NCBI GenBank assembly: GCA_043381765.1
Contig: JBHJMP010000936.1
Location: 1-32,433 of the forward strand
Origin: Collodictyon triciliatum
Taxonomy: Eukaryota > CRuMs
DNA: 32,433 nt
Direction of reading: 5' to 3'
Shown: piece after piece, positions 11,601 through 32,433 of the stretch
Layout of the letters: each line of letters begins with the position of its first letter
How positions within the stretch are numbered: position 1 is the first letter of the stretch
Position numbers and translations under genes: made by a program
Notes under the pieces: generated by a model
The model's database searches: none
The model's input: the letters and a program-made list of their open reading frames with translations, nothing else
What the model was told of the DNA's origin: nothing

Positions 11601-14600
11601 CTATTAATGATACTATCGTCGTTGGAAGTAACAAACTCACTATATTCCCCGTAAGTTATTTTAACTATGGTTTTTTTGTGGTTTTTTTTTTTTTTTGGTT
11701 TCTCTTCATATACGATTCGGCTGCTGAGTTACATGCCACTTTCACTAAAATGTTCTGTTATAGAGACGAAGGCTGAAAGCTGACCAAATAAAAACACATA
11801 AATACAACGTAATATCGGCAATTTACAATCCATATTTTCACCAAGTCGTTTCCACCGACGAGGATGGATGTGTAAAAGTATGGGACCCTGATACTGGTTT
11901 TAAGATATTCCAATTTAGCACCAATCACGGGGTAGGTTTTTGGAAATGCGAAAAGAAAAAATTGATGCTTGAATTATCCTTGTGATTCATGTAACATCAA
12001 ACTATAATTAGCAAAATGGTTTTTTTTTTTTTTTTGGTTTCTTCCGCTTTGTGATATGCACAGTTGAGGGGGTTTGCAGAACTGCAAAGCACTGTAAATA
12101 TCCATCTATACCTTGAGACAGAAGCTTACTATCTTTATGGTTCTACCTGGGCAGGCAAAAGTCACAAGCGTTGTGTACGACCGAACATTTCGAAGACTAT
12201 TGACGGGTGGACATGATGGCTCGATAAAAGTACTTCCCACTATTATTTTTTTTACCTGTTTCATTTCTGCTGAGCAGTAACAACTGAATCCATTGCGTTT
12301 CCTTCCAAAATTAGATATGGAATTACAATAATGGATTGCCGTTGAGAGAATATCCTCTCGTTGGTGAGAAGGATGTTTCTTTCATATTCCACAGAACTGA
12401 GGTATTATATGAAATCACTTTCATTTTTCTGCTCTTCCCAAGTATAGCAAAGAATTAATTCCAAAACATGCTCTTTCTTCATTTTTCACAGTATTATGAC
12501 TTACTGAGCCAGTACATCCTTTCGTGCCTTCACTGTAAATTAAATGATAAAATTCCAACCTTAGAATGCAAACAAGTATGTCATCGCAGTGACCTTTAAC
12601 CAACAAATTACAGTATGGCAAGAACTGGACGAAGAATCATCTCGAAGTGAAGTCTATAAATATATAGATAGGTAATTAGATTGTCATTTCTCCATCATCC
12701 ATGAATAATAATTATTATTAATAATAATAAATTCTTACAATTTAAGTCCGTGCATATGATAAATAATCGCTCATTGATTACATGTCTGTGTTCAGCAAAA
12801 AAGGGACTGTCATGAGCGCCGACTTTCGAAGTCCAAATTACCTTGTGATAGGAAATGCTGATGGCGATATCCTTGTCTGGAACGTGGAGTCTTCTTTTAT
12901 TCGATACACGCTTGTGCCTCCTTCATGGCAGCCCGAAAGGCCGGACGAGTGTGCAATCGACCACATTCTTTTCTTGAACAGGGATGGATGCATGATGTTT
13001 GTATCGTCCGGAGCAGATGGAATGATTCGCATTTGGGACGCACGTCGCGGTGTGCTTCTCATGGAGCGGCATGGACTGCATGCAGATGGCGAGTCTATAA
13101 CCACGCTGGCAACCGACCCGCAGAGCCAATACCTTTTCTCTGGCGATGCCCAAGGATACATTCGTGTGAGTGATTTTAATGCGGTTATATCTTCATGAAT
13201 CTCTTTATTTTTCTGCTGTCTTTGGTCGAGTTTATATTTTCTTTACTTTGCTCTTTATCAATTTTTTTCTTCTACACTATGGTGCACTTTGTGTAAGTTT
13301 TAATCCATGATATATTCTAACTGGTTGAATATCCTTTATTCTCAACCAATTATTCTTGTAATTTCACTTTTGATACCAGGTTTGGGATATATCACGCGTT
13401 GACGATACTTCTGAGAGTTCAGCTCATATTACACCACTATCTTTCTGGCAGGGCCACCAGAGCTATATAATAAGGTCTTTTTATTTTATTTTCGCCCCTC
13501 TTCCAATGTGGAATAAAGTGCTTGATGTGTATTACTGACAACGAGCCATTATGGTCTTTAGTCTTGATTTTGTCCCAAAGACCGGGCAGCTGGTTTCTGG
13601 CTCGGGTGATGGAATTGTCAAACTTTGGACTTTAAAAGGTTATATCTTTCCTATTTCATAAACATTGATATCTTTTTATACATAAAATATTGCACATACA
13701 AGTATAAATGTTGCATTTACTGATCTGCATGCATTATATTAACATCAGCTTAACTCGAATCGTACAGGAGAAGCTATTGGAAGTTTTGGTCAACTAGACG
13801 AATGGAACGTAGAAGACTCGTCAACATTTTGTAATCAACCGACCAAAATGCTCAACCCGGAATGTGGGCCCTTCGCCCATCTATCACAGAAAGAAATGAC
13901 GCCTTCCTCAACAATGTCTGTACCCCTTGAATTAAAACGGGTAATTCCATTGCTTCGTTTACTCTTAATGTTTCTTCTTCCCTGCAAATCACTTGTTTTG
14001 TTTCAAGTTTTTTTGTAAAACATTCATACATATCAAATACTAATTCGTCCCCCAGGAAAGCGAAAACGAAAATGAATACGAAACGGATCTAATTCACCTT
14101 ATGAAGCAACCTGCTTCTGCTTATCCCCGCAAAGCTCTTGAAATCTATGAGATGGCTGAAATTACACCACGAACCCCTTCAACATCACGCAACAGGGTAT
14201 GAATTTCCATAAAAAAATAAATAAAAAAAGAAAGAAGGAAGGAAGGGAGGAAGAAACTTTGAACCCGATACTTTATTGACACTAATACCTTCTCCCCTGA
14301 AACATATTTGAGTCATTCGAGCTTCGAATTCAGTAACGAATCCCGATTTCCAAACTTATCTGTCTATTTACCATATTTTCTTATCATGGCCTCTGCGTAT
14401 ATCCCACAAAACAGTCGAATTGGAACCGCCGACTATCAGACATCGAGCTCGAAAAAGCTATGGACCCACACCCAGCACACACACCGGGCCCGATTCCAAG
14501 CATAAACGTCACAACAGCCGCAGCCGCAACGCCACGAATCCACCCAGGGCAAAACAGCAAAAGCAGCAGAAAGCTGAGCGTATCAAAACCCACATCTACA

Positions 14601-15239
14601 ACGCTCCCCCACAAAGCACAAAGCTGTTCACTCCCACCTTTATCTCTCGCGGTTCCGGCCACGCCACGCTCCCGAACGCACAGCGACTCGAGCGCCCAAC
14701 AAACCCCACAAACCCCGTCTTCTTACCCACGCACGCCCCGCAACACTCAGCCACAGTCGGCCCGCACCTCCACTGGCGAACGAGTGAAACGCACTCACCC
14801 CCGCTTCCTGCATGAGCTCCATATATCTCCCCGCTACTTCAACCAATCCCAGAGGCACATGCAGGCCGTATCTGCGCAGCTGCCAGATGGATTTGCCACA
14901 AAGTGGACGCAGCTTTCGTCCCATCTCGCCCGAACTATAGCAACCATCGAGGCTCTGCCTCCGCCTCCGCCTGACTTGTCCGCCCAGGATTACATCAATC
15001 CACCAGCATCAGGAAATCCTCGCGCGAATCTGCAGCGGTTGACTACATTTGCTGTTCACTCGGCCAAAGACTTGCAATTGTCGCATTCATACTCGCCTCG
15101 GGTTTCTGCCAGTCACGACCGCACACCTGGTGGCGGAGGCGCTCGTCCAAGGGAGCTTGCTCCAATCCCAAAGACACCGCGCGCCTCTTCTTTCCTAGAC
15201 TCTGTTTTCCCACATGCAATCCACGAGGAGAAGCGTTAA
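8656..15239 (+). CDS. EF-hand and WD40-repeat protein, WDR49/WDR64-like, complete, 20 exons
   Basis: The joined exons encode 1242 aa: 8656-8929, 9120-9268, 9505-9675, 9746-9882, 10054-10263, 10413-10599, 10776-10916, 11136-11203, 11286-11406, 11498-11650, 11764-11931, 12155-12229, 12315-12401, 12565-12671, 12796-13165, 13380-13474, 13562-13638, 13768-13940, 14056-14196, 14415-15239. All introns are GT-AG and phase is kept throughout. Residues 1-91 are Pro/Ser-rich. A canonical EF-hand loop DANSDGTVDWDE (about 167-178) follows a degenerate first EF-hand. Then come at least ten WD repeats, seen as GVIRVWH, SISFYDS, LIRVWDT, IIKIWDI, CVKVWDP, SIKIWNY, ITVWQE, DILVWNV, MIRIWDA, YIRVWDI and IVKLWTL. 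The last about 320 residues are a Pro/Ser/Thr/Arg-rich tail. In animals this EF-hand/WD combination (WDR49, WDR64, EFCAB8) is associated with cilia and testis; a flagellar or cytoskeletal calcium-linked scaffold is inferred here, not shown. Confidence 0.9.
9275..9370. repeat. (GTTTTTTT)n-like intronic repeat
   Basis: About twelve T6-8 blocks separated by GTG in intron 2 of the EF-hand/WD gene, T-rich on the sense strand. The open frames across it (poly-Phe/Cys/Val) are artefacts. Confidence 0.95.
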
Positions 15240-15485
15240 CAATGAGTCTGAGGATTCAGCCATACCTCTCTTTTCTTTTCTTCTCTTCTTCTTTTTCTCT
15301 TTTCTTCTTTTTCTCCCTTACTTTTGTTCTCTCCATTTGGACGAGTGCATCGCTCGTGTGTATATTCATCCATCGCGTCACCTCACTATATCTTAGAATT
15401 TCTCGTGTTCCGTTTTTTAGGACAATATAATTTATGTGCTGTTGCTTTTGCTTCGAGATTTGCTTCGTCGTCTATGCATAGTTTC

Positions 15486-15495
15486 AATAAATAAA
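15486..15495 (+). terminator. Poly(A) signal of the EF-hand/WD gene
   Basis: Overlapping AATAAATAAA 247 bases downstream of the TAA stop at 15237-15239, in a T-rich 3' UTR. It is the first AATAAA after the stop. Confidence 0.6.
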
Positions 15496-15564
15496 AAAAT
15501 CATTATAATCCTAATACCCATTTATTTTTCTTTATTTTTATGCACGCCAAAACAAAATCTCAAG

Positions 15565-15570
15565 TTTATT
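15565..15570 (-). terminator. Candidate poly(A) signal of the minus-strand acidic-tail gene
   Basis: TTTATT on the plus strand reads AATAAA on the minus strand, 111 bases downstream of the stop at 15683-15681. The two convergent transcripts would therefore end within about 80 bases of each other. Confidence 0.5.
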
Positions 15571-15680
15571 CAGATGACAGACCATTTAGGCACATCAGAA
15601 TCAAGAGTTTAATATATATCTTTTACTATGTGCTTTTGTAATTTGAGTAACTTTGCTACACCACAAAAATGGAAGATAAC

Positions 15681-15796
15681 TTAGTCATCCCATCCATAAT
15701 CATCCATCTCAGCTTCACTTCTGTGATTATCCAATCCATTTGCGTATGAACTATTTTCGCCGTTGTCCTCGCGTCCTTTTTTGTCGTCATCATTCC

Positions 15797-15853
<57 letters not shown>

Positions 15854-16293
15854 AGTCTTCTTGATTTTGGTAAAGGCCGTCGTCACTACCATCGCTTGTA
15901 ATTGTCCTTTGATTCTGCACGCTCATTCGGTTACCAACCCCATATACATTTTCACTCGGGACACTTATCTCGTTGGAAGCTCTATCTGAAGTGCTGCCAT
16001 CTGAAACGCTAAGATAATTGAAAAGAAAAGAGAGAAGGGATGTCAGAAACTAGTAAAATCTTGAGCGTGAGCGCAAAGCTCGCTTCTTCTCATAAGATAA
16101 AGCAACCAGGTGCGCGGTGTAGGAGAGTGTTCAGATTCACTGATATATTTTATCCTTATTTTAACCAGCCAAAAATAAATTATTATAAATCATATTTTTT
16201 TTCTTCTGAGAGAAAACATGCTTACCACTTTCTAAACGAAAAGTCCAAATTTGTTGCTGGCGGGGCTTCTTTCAGTTTTGGATTGAGTAACCT
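15681..16293 (-). CDS. Unrecognised protein, C-terminal part with poly-Asp acidic tail
   Basis: Two exons of a gene whose 5' part is in the gap: 16293-16226 (donor gtaagc) and 16008-15681, joined in phase (TG|C = Cys) by a 217-base GT-AG intron. About 131 residues are visible. The first exon reads LLNPKLKEAPPATNLDFSFR. The second is Ser/Asn-rich, then holds a run of about 18 Asp encoded by a perfect trinucleotide repeat, more acidic sequence, and the end EAEMDDYGWDD. I do not recognise the family. Acidic, disordered C-terminal tails like this are common in chromatin, RNA-processing and chaperone proteins, but nothing here chooses between them. It is convergent with the EF-hand/WD gene and divergent from the myosin. 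Confidence 0.7.
15797..15853. repeat. (CAT)19 coding microsatellite
   Basis: 19 perfect units; on the minus strand they encode the poly-Asp run (GAT codons) of the acidic-tail protein, so this repeat is exonic. Confidence 0.9.
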
Positions 16294-16910
16294 NNNNNNN
16301 NNNNNNNNNNNNNNNNNNNNNNNNNNNNNNNNNNNNNNNNNNNNNNNNNNNNNNNNNNNNNNNNNNNNNNNNNNNNNNNNNNNNNNNNNNNNNNNNNNNN
16401 NNNNNNNNNNNNNNNNNNNNNNNNNNNNNNNNNNNNNNNNNNNNNNNNNNNNNNNNNNNNNNNNNNNNNNNNNNNNNNNNNNNNNNNNNNNNNNNNNNNN
16501 NNNNNNNNNNNNNNNNNNNNNNNNNNNNNNNNNNNNNNNNNNNNNNNNNNNNNNNNNNNNNNNNNNNNNNNNNNNNNNNNNNNNNNNNNNNNNNNNNNNN
16601 NNNNNNNNNNNNNNNNNNNNNNNNNNNNNNNNNNNNNNNNNNNNNNNNNNNNNNNNNNNNNNNNNNNNNNNNNNNNNNNNNNNNNNNNNNNNNNNNNNNN
16701 NNNNNNNNNNNNNNNNNNNNNNNNNNNNNNNNNNNNNNNNNNNNNNNNNNNNNNNNNNNNNNNNNNNNNNNNNNNNNNNNNNNNNNNNNNNNNNNNNNNN
16801 NNNNNNNNNNNNNNNNNNNNNNNNNNNNNNNNNNNNNNNNNNNNNNNNNNNNNNNNNNNNNNNNNNNNNNNNNNNNNNNNNNNNNNNNNNNNNNNNNNNN
16901 NNNNNNNNNN
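16294..16910. other. Assembly gap (617 N)
   Basis: Undetermined bases between two partial genes on opposite strands. The myosin on the right lacks roughly 600 or more motor residues, and the minus-strand gene on the left lacks its 5' part. The stated length looks too short for both. Confidence 0.99.
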
Positions 16911-19900
16911 TAATCGGTCGATGAGCCTTTTGCAACTCCGTTATTCTGGTGTTTTCGAAGCTGTTCGAATCCGAAAGACAGGATACCCCTTCCGCTACAC
17001 ACACCAAGATTTTTGGAAAAGGTTCCTCTCAATTCAATTGACTTTTATTCGTTTTCCATTTCAAAATCATTATGTAACTGCATATCCACTCAGATACCGC
17101 GTGCTGGCTAACATGGAGCTGAAGAAAGCAAAGCTACCAGCCAAGGAATTATGCACTCGCCTTTTGGCATTCATCAACAAATCATACACAAAGCAGATGC
17201 ATATCGGCCTCACTCGTGTGCTGTACCGTGCTGAGCCAGTCAGATTTTTCTTTTTATTCTTTCGCAAAAATAAAACGAAGGTTGAAATGTTTACATAATA
17301 TCATTTTGGCCTTACTAAGCGATAGTTGTCTTCATGTAGCATCGTTCCATTGAATTAGACCGTAATGTTGCTCTCCAAAAAGTTGTCATATTTTTGCAAG
17401 CATGTAAAGTTCTCTTCCTTTGGAAATAATTAATAATTCCTCTTATTCCCCTTTTTCTTTCTTACTGAAAATTCTACATTCAGCCTTTTGTTTTATCACT
17501 TTTTTTCTCGTATTAACTTTACATTGATAATTAGTTTTCCGTGGAACAAAAGCCCGAGCGCTGGCCTCTGAGTTAAAGAAGGTGAAACCAGTACTCATCG
17601 CAGCCATCAAAGCACGCGATTTGCAAAAAATTCAGGCTGCAATCAAACTTGCAGCTCCTCTGTCATTCCAGATTTTCGAATACGGAAAAGCAAAGTATTT
17701 TCACTATGTCAAATGAATCGAAAACTCTTCAAAATTCAGATAATATACATTTGAAGCGCTCCTTGCATACTCTGCTTAATGAAATGCTCAAGTTATATTC
17801 GACATTGAAGATTTTGAATCATTTTGTTGAATGCAATAGACAACTGGAGGCTCTGATTATCGAGGAACAATCTGTGATTGCAAAGCTGAAAGAATTGTCA
17901 ACCAAAGACCCTGAGACCAATTATGATTCCATAATGACAACCCTGGCTCACGTGACTTTTTTTTTAACATTTTTTTCATTTTCCTTTAATTTCTAAAAAA
18001 AAAATTTTTTTTTTATTCTTCCTTTCAACTTTTGTGCAGGACCGAGGGATTTAATTTCTAAAAAATAATAATTTCTAATTATCAAACCCTTATGCTGATT
18101 ATTATACAGGCTGAAAGATTGAATCTTAAGGAAGAAGTTATCGGCAGGGTCACTAAAGCTGTATCTGTAGTTCGTGAAAGGCGCGAAACAGAAGGTGCAC
18201 ACATTTATTCTGTTTTTTTTATTATGAGAAATTCAAAAATATTAAGGAAAAAATTGAAGCAAAAAAAAAAAAGGAGAAAAATAATTGTAAAATTAAATAA
18301 ATCTCTTTATTTCCTACACAGCTGATTTGAAGGCGGCCACAGAGGCCTACGATGAGGGACTCTTGAACGCTGCACTTGCACGCGCCAAAAAGATTCCGCT
18401 CAACAACGATTTTGTAACCAAAGCGCAGAAGGCTCTCGACCACGTTCTCAATGAGCAGAAGATTATTTCCAAGTTGAAGAGCGCTTTGGCATCTGGATTC
18501 TGCGTTGACTGCGACCGTTCTACGATTGTAGTGGAAGTATTAGATAGAGCCATCAAAGAAGCGGTGGCACACAAAATGATGACCAAAGACGGTAAGCGCA
18601 CACAAGAGATAGCCGAGGTTCACCTCCAAATCCGCTGTGAGCTTGCCATGGAAAATTGGGAAAATCTCGACAAAGTTATCCGTCAAGCAATCCAACTCAA
18701 GGTAGAGAGTGCAGAAATCACTTCAGCAAAGAAGGAGCTCGCACACAAAATGGCGGTTGACAAAGTGGTTGAGGAGATGCGTGTGGCGATTGAAAACTTT
18801 GACCATATATCCTTGGCAGTGCTTGTTGAGAACGGACGTGAGTTGGGAATGGACCAGACGGAGCATTCCGCCTTACTTGCAACCGGCGAGGAGCTTCTTG
18901 CAAACATCACTGAGGCAATTAGACTTATGCAAGCTGGTCTTGATGAAGTGAATGATGATAAATTGTTGGATGCAGTGCAGTACTCTGAGGCGTTTGGATA
19001 TGAAACAAAGATGGTTGCCCACTGTCGCAATCTTTACCATCAAATATCTCGTCTTCGTTCACAGGTTCTTTTCTTTTCTTTTTAAGAATAAAAGTATCTT
19101 TTTATCACTTTTCCTAAATGTAGCAAAATATTTCCAAAGATTCATTTTAGTCTGTTTTCAATTACATATTCATACATCTTATTTCAGATTTGTCGAGATT
19201 CATCACAATGATGTAATGTCAATACTAATACCTTGCTTAGGCTGACCAAGGGTTGAAGTTACTTGTGAAGGAGTTGATGGAGGCAACCCTGAAAGAAGCC
19301 GACGGCATTAGTTTCAAATACCCAGACGGGGAAAAAATTCGAGAACTGCTCTATGATACGCCTCTTGAAAAGTTCTTGAAGATGCAACTGCAGGTCACAA
19401 TTGTATCTCTATTTAATGGACTCATCCCAAATCTAGTGGATTGTAATTGTTGGATGAATTAGGGGATTATCTCCCTACTTCAATGCTTTGATGTTAACTT
19501 GAATATATTTCTTTTGGTGGTGACACAGGTGGCGATGACTATGAACGACCGAGACCGTGCTGCACAAATCACCGCAGAAATCAAGGAGGAATTCTTTTCT
19601 CGTTACGGTATGAGTCAGTTTGAGTTGGTGCATTTCGGAAACCTGAAGCATCCTGACGCGTTTGCTAGCGCAAAGTTTTTTGGGCGTGATGAGTTGAAGG
19701 CATCGTTTTTGCAATGGACAAAGGCACGAAATATTCATATCATTTATTTCATATAATTCATATTGCAAGCAAAATCCTACTACGGTTAACATTTCCGAAA
19801 AGATAAAGAAAAGTTAATTAACCGCCAGAATTCGATGCGTAATAGAACTCGCTTCCCACCGCACTCTGTCGTTTGGACGATAGGCTTACGAAAATTGCTA

Positions 19901-21234
19901 CCAAGCTATTCAAAAGTAATTTCCTTTTATCTTATAATAAAACAAAAAGTGTTTCTATAAAGAGATTCTCACATACATATTTATGAAATTTACATGAAAT
20001 ACACAATTTTCTTTCTCTAAATGGTGTGTTTTTTTCACTCCAAAGATGTCCAAGGGTTCATGAATGACCGCCCCATCCCATATCCTAATATGCTCGCTCA
20101 AGAAATCGTCAATATTGCTCTGGAAACGATTGATATCCGTGATGAGATATACTGCCAATTGATGAAGCAGCTCACATATAATCCCTCGCGGTATTCACAT
20201 ATTTATAATTGAAGAAATCCCCGTCTTCTTAGTCCCACACTTTCTCATCGACCAATATATTTGATAAATGCTGCTGTGCAATTAAGACACGAAAGATAGT
20301 AACCCATGAAATTTTTCTTCTGAATAACTAGCACATGCATGACACTAATAGACTGAGTAACAACAGCGATGAAATATTAACTACTTCCAACTCTATCTCC
20401 AGCGAAAGCGAATCCAAAGGATGGCAGCTGATGCAAGTATTTGTTCAGTCGTTCCCTCCTTCCGACGGATTCTCAAACTTCCTGGAAGTGTTCCTCCGTA
20501 CACGAGCCAAAGAAACAAATAATGCACATCCACAGGACTTTATTAATTGGATGCACACAACAATGTTTGTCGGCCCGCGTTCCGTTGATGTCGATGAAAT
20601 CTTGAGCCGTGCAAAAGGACCAGCCCGCGGCGTAAGACAATGAGCTGAGCCAGCAATCACTAATCAAATATATAATTCTCTAATTTCTTTCAACATCACA
20701 TTCTATCCAACAAAAAACCAAACATGTCTCTCTTTTTTTTCTGCTCTTAATTTACCTTTTAACGTAATCTTACTCATCGCTCTTTATACCTAGAAATCCG
20801 TGTTTATGAATTCAAGCACAATCGTTGCCGCTGCTCTGGCCACACTCGCAGCCGCGTCCACGCCGCCTCCGTCCGGCCCTCTCCTGCGCACAACTCCATC
20901 AGCCGCCAAAACAGCCTCAAGCGCTTCCTTATCGCCAGTAGCCAGTTCGAGCAGCGTTTCTTCACCAAAGAGCAGTACAAGCACAATGGCTGCTTCATCC
21001 GCCCCTGCAAAAGTCCCGCCATCCGCTTCTGCTCCTGCCCCGCCCCCGCCTCCGCCTCCAGCAAATCCGACTGTGAAACTCATGTACGACTACCAAACAT
21101 CGGAGGCGAATCATCTCAACGCCACGGCCGGAACTATCATTGAGGTTTTGCAGATGGACCATCCGGACTGGTGGTACGGCCAGGTTGGCGAGCAGGTGGG
21201 ATACTTCCCGGCAAACTATTGCGAGCAGCTCTGA
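16911..21234 (+). CDS. Myosin heavy chain, class IV-like: motor end, IQ, helical tail, MyTH4, SH3 (5' part in gap)
   Basis: Exons: 16911-17021, 17094-17238, 17340-17403, 17535-17707, 17757-17951, 18110-18194, 18322-19064, 19241-19393, 19529-19723, 19846-19915, 20046-20190, 20352-20631, 20794-21234, about 932 aa after the gap. The motor end shows QLRYSGVFEAVRIRKTGYPF and a converter region ending YRAEP. One IQ motif follows, LQAFFRGTKAR (about residue 105). A largely helical, charged tail runs to about residue 560. The MyTH4 domain (about 590-750) shows DDRLTKIATKLFK, VQGFMNDRPIPYPNM, IRDEIYCQLMKQLTYNPS and ESKGWQLMQVF. A Pro/Ala/Ser linker precedes the SH3 domain (MYDYQ, DWWYG, GYFPANYCEQL) at the C-terminus. 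Myosins carry cargo or tension along actin; MyTH4 plus C-terminal SH3 is the layout of Acanthamoeba myosin IV. The start of exon 5 (17757 or 17793) is uncertain, and the 19723/19846 junction needs a GC donor. Confidence 0.93.
19724..19845 (+). other. Probable GC-AG intron in the myosin MyTH4 region
   Basis: Exon 19529-19723 ends LQWTK and the next exon must begin AAC TCG CTT CCC (NSLPTALCRLDDRLTKIA). No GT lies in the first exon's flank before the in-frame TAA near 19754. AAAG|GCACGA ... taatag|AAC keeps phase and restores the MyTH4 consensus, so a GC donor is the simplest reading. A sequencing or assembly error (GT read as GC) would look the same. Confidence 0.55.
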
Positions 21235-21339
21235 TTTGGTGCCTTCTCAAACATCTCTCTCTCGCTATGTGTCTCTGATAGTAGTCTTTGTTGCGGAGCT
21301 ACTCACCGCACACACTTGACGAAAGGAAGAAAAAGCAAA

Positions 21340-21345
21340 AATAAA
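21340..21345 (+). terminator. Poly(A) signal candidate of the myosin gene
   Basis: First AATAAA after the TGA stop at 21232-21234; a second one is at 21544-21549. Confidence 0.5.
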
Positions 21346-21704
21346 GAAAAAAGGTTTCGGATGCTGAGTTGGTGATAAAGAGGGCGATTGCGTTGTTCTT
21401 GGGTACAGTATATTGTGTGTGTGGTGGTATGAATACCATGAAGTAAAGTATTTTCTCGCTGGGCATGTTTGTGAATCTGTGAGTAGAGTGTTGGAAAAGT
21501 GTAAAGCGTCGTGTGAAAACACGAGAAAGAAAAGAAGGGATAGAATAAATATAAAATAAAAAAAAAAGAAAAAGTAAAGGTTAAGAGAGCAACATATTCA
21601 CTCGTGTATCTTGTATCAAGAACTAACAAATTCTGCTTTGTGCGGTCATAACCGAGCCATGAATGATCACTTATATTTATTTGTTTGTTGGCACCCCAGT
21701 CGAT

Positions 21705-21795
21705 CTTTTCCTTTTCCTTTTCCTTTTCCTTTTCCTTTTTCTTTTTCTTTTTCTTTTTCTTTTTCTTTTTCTTTTTCTTTTTCTTTTTCTTTTTC
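21705..21795. repeat. (TTTTCC)n/(TTTTTC)n pyrimidine array
   Basis: Five to six TTTTCC units followed by about ten TTTTTC units, strictly pyrimidine, ending about 100 bases before the spatacsin ATG. It lies in the promoter or 5' UTR and could affect chromatin or form a triplex; that is inference only. Confidence 0.93.
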
Positions 21796-21893
21796 AATTT
21801 CTTCTGCGTCTCTTTCAACACATCAATTTTGCTTTTGCTTATGCTTTCTAACTTTTTCTTTCTTTCGCTTTCTCGCTTTGAGTTTTCTGTGCG

Positions 21894-32433
<10,540 letters not shown>

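Larger units (their letters stand above)
21235..21893. other. Intergenic region between myosin and spatacsin
   Basis: About 660 bases with no gene. It holds two AATAAA signals on the plus strand (21340-21345, about 100 bases past the myosin stop, and 21544-21549), an A-rich stretch at 21541-21575, and the pyrimidine array at 21705-21795 just upstream of the spatacsin start. The myosin 3' UTR and the spatacsin promoter must both be here. The long frames on either strand are repeat-driven. Confidence 0.7.

Noticed and set aside
14384-14924. Open frames overlapping the last exon of the EF-hand/WD gene on both strands
   Set aside because: GC-rich low-complexity sequence is open in several frames; only the one in phase with exon 19 is supported.
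16040-16293. Plus-strand frame just left of the second gap as the myosin N-terminus
   Set aside because: It shows no myosin motif and overlaps a well-formed minus-strand exon-intron pair.
16966-16975. GTTCGAATCC, a match to a tRNA gene B box
   Set aside because: It lies in the myosin exon encoding AVRIRK and has no A box or cloverleaf around it.

Overview
This is nuclear DNA from an AT-rich, intron-dense unicellular eukaryote. The evidence is conserved eukaryotic genes cut by many short GT-AG introns (about 50-350 bases), AATAAA-type poly(A) signals, long intronic microsatellites and a decayed non-LTR retrotransposon. A class IV-like myosin, spatacsin and a cilium-type EF-hand/WD-repeat protein together point to a protist with a flagellated stage. 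A rhizarian such as the foraminifer Reticulomyxa filosa would fit, but this is inference from gene content and repeat style, not proof. I recognise no prokaryotic genes, CRISPR arrays, rRNA or tRNA.

Layout: 1-1360 is a dead LINE-type reverse transcriptase, followed by an assembly gap (1361-2266) and about 1.4 kb with no convincing gene (2267-3642). On the minus strand, 8255-3643 is a complete 15-exon PRPF3/Prp3 gene (U4/U6 snRNP, 639 aa as assembled here). About 400 bases away and divergent, 8656-15239 (+) is a complete 20-exon gene for an EF-hand plus WD40-repeat protein of the WDR49/WDR64 type (1242 aa). The last exons of an unrecognised acidic-tailed protein lie on the minus strand (16293-15681) and run into a second gap (16294-16910). 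Right of that gap, 16911-21234 (+) carries the end of a myosin motor, an IQ motif, a helical tail, a MyTH4 domain and a C-terminal SH3 domain. From 21894 to the right edge (+) lies most of a spatacsin (SPG11) gene, 29 exons and about 1980 codons, lacking only the C-terminal domain.

Exon borders were worked out by hand. I checked that codon phase is kept across almost every junction and that the joined protein follows the family pattern. The weak spots are the exon 15/16 junction of spatacsin, a GC-AG intron in the myosin, and the last exon end of spatacsin at the window edge.

The genes do not form a pathway: splicing (PRPF3), cilium/flagellum (EF-hand/WD), actin-based transport (myosin) and late endosome/lysosome function (spatacsin) are ordinary neighbours. 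I see no clear new system. The observations most worth checking are the gap between the two oppositely oriented partial genes, the GC donor in the MyTH4 region, the near-identical length of the pure TTA arrays, and the sense-strand bias of intronic microsatellites.
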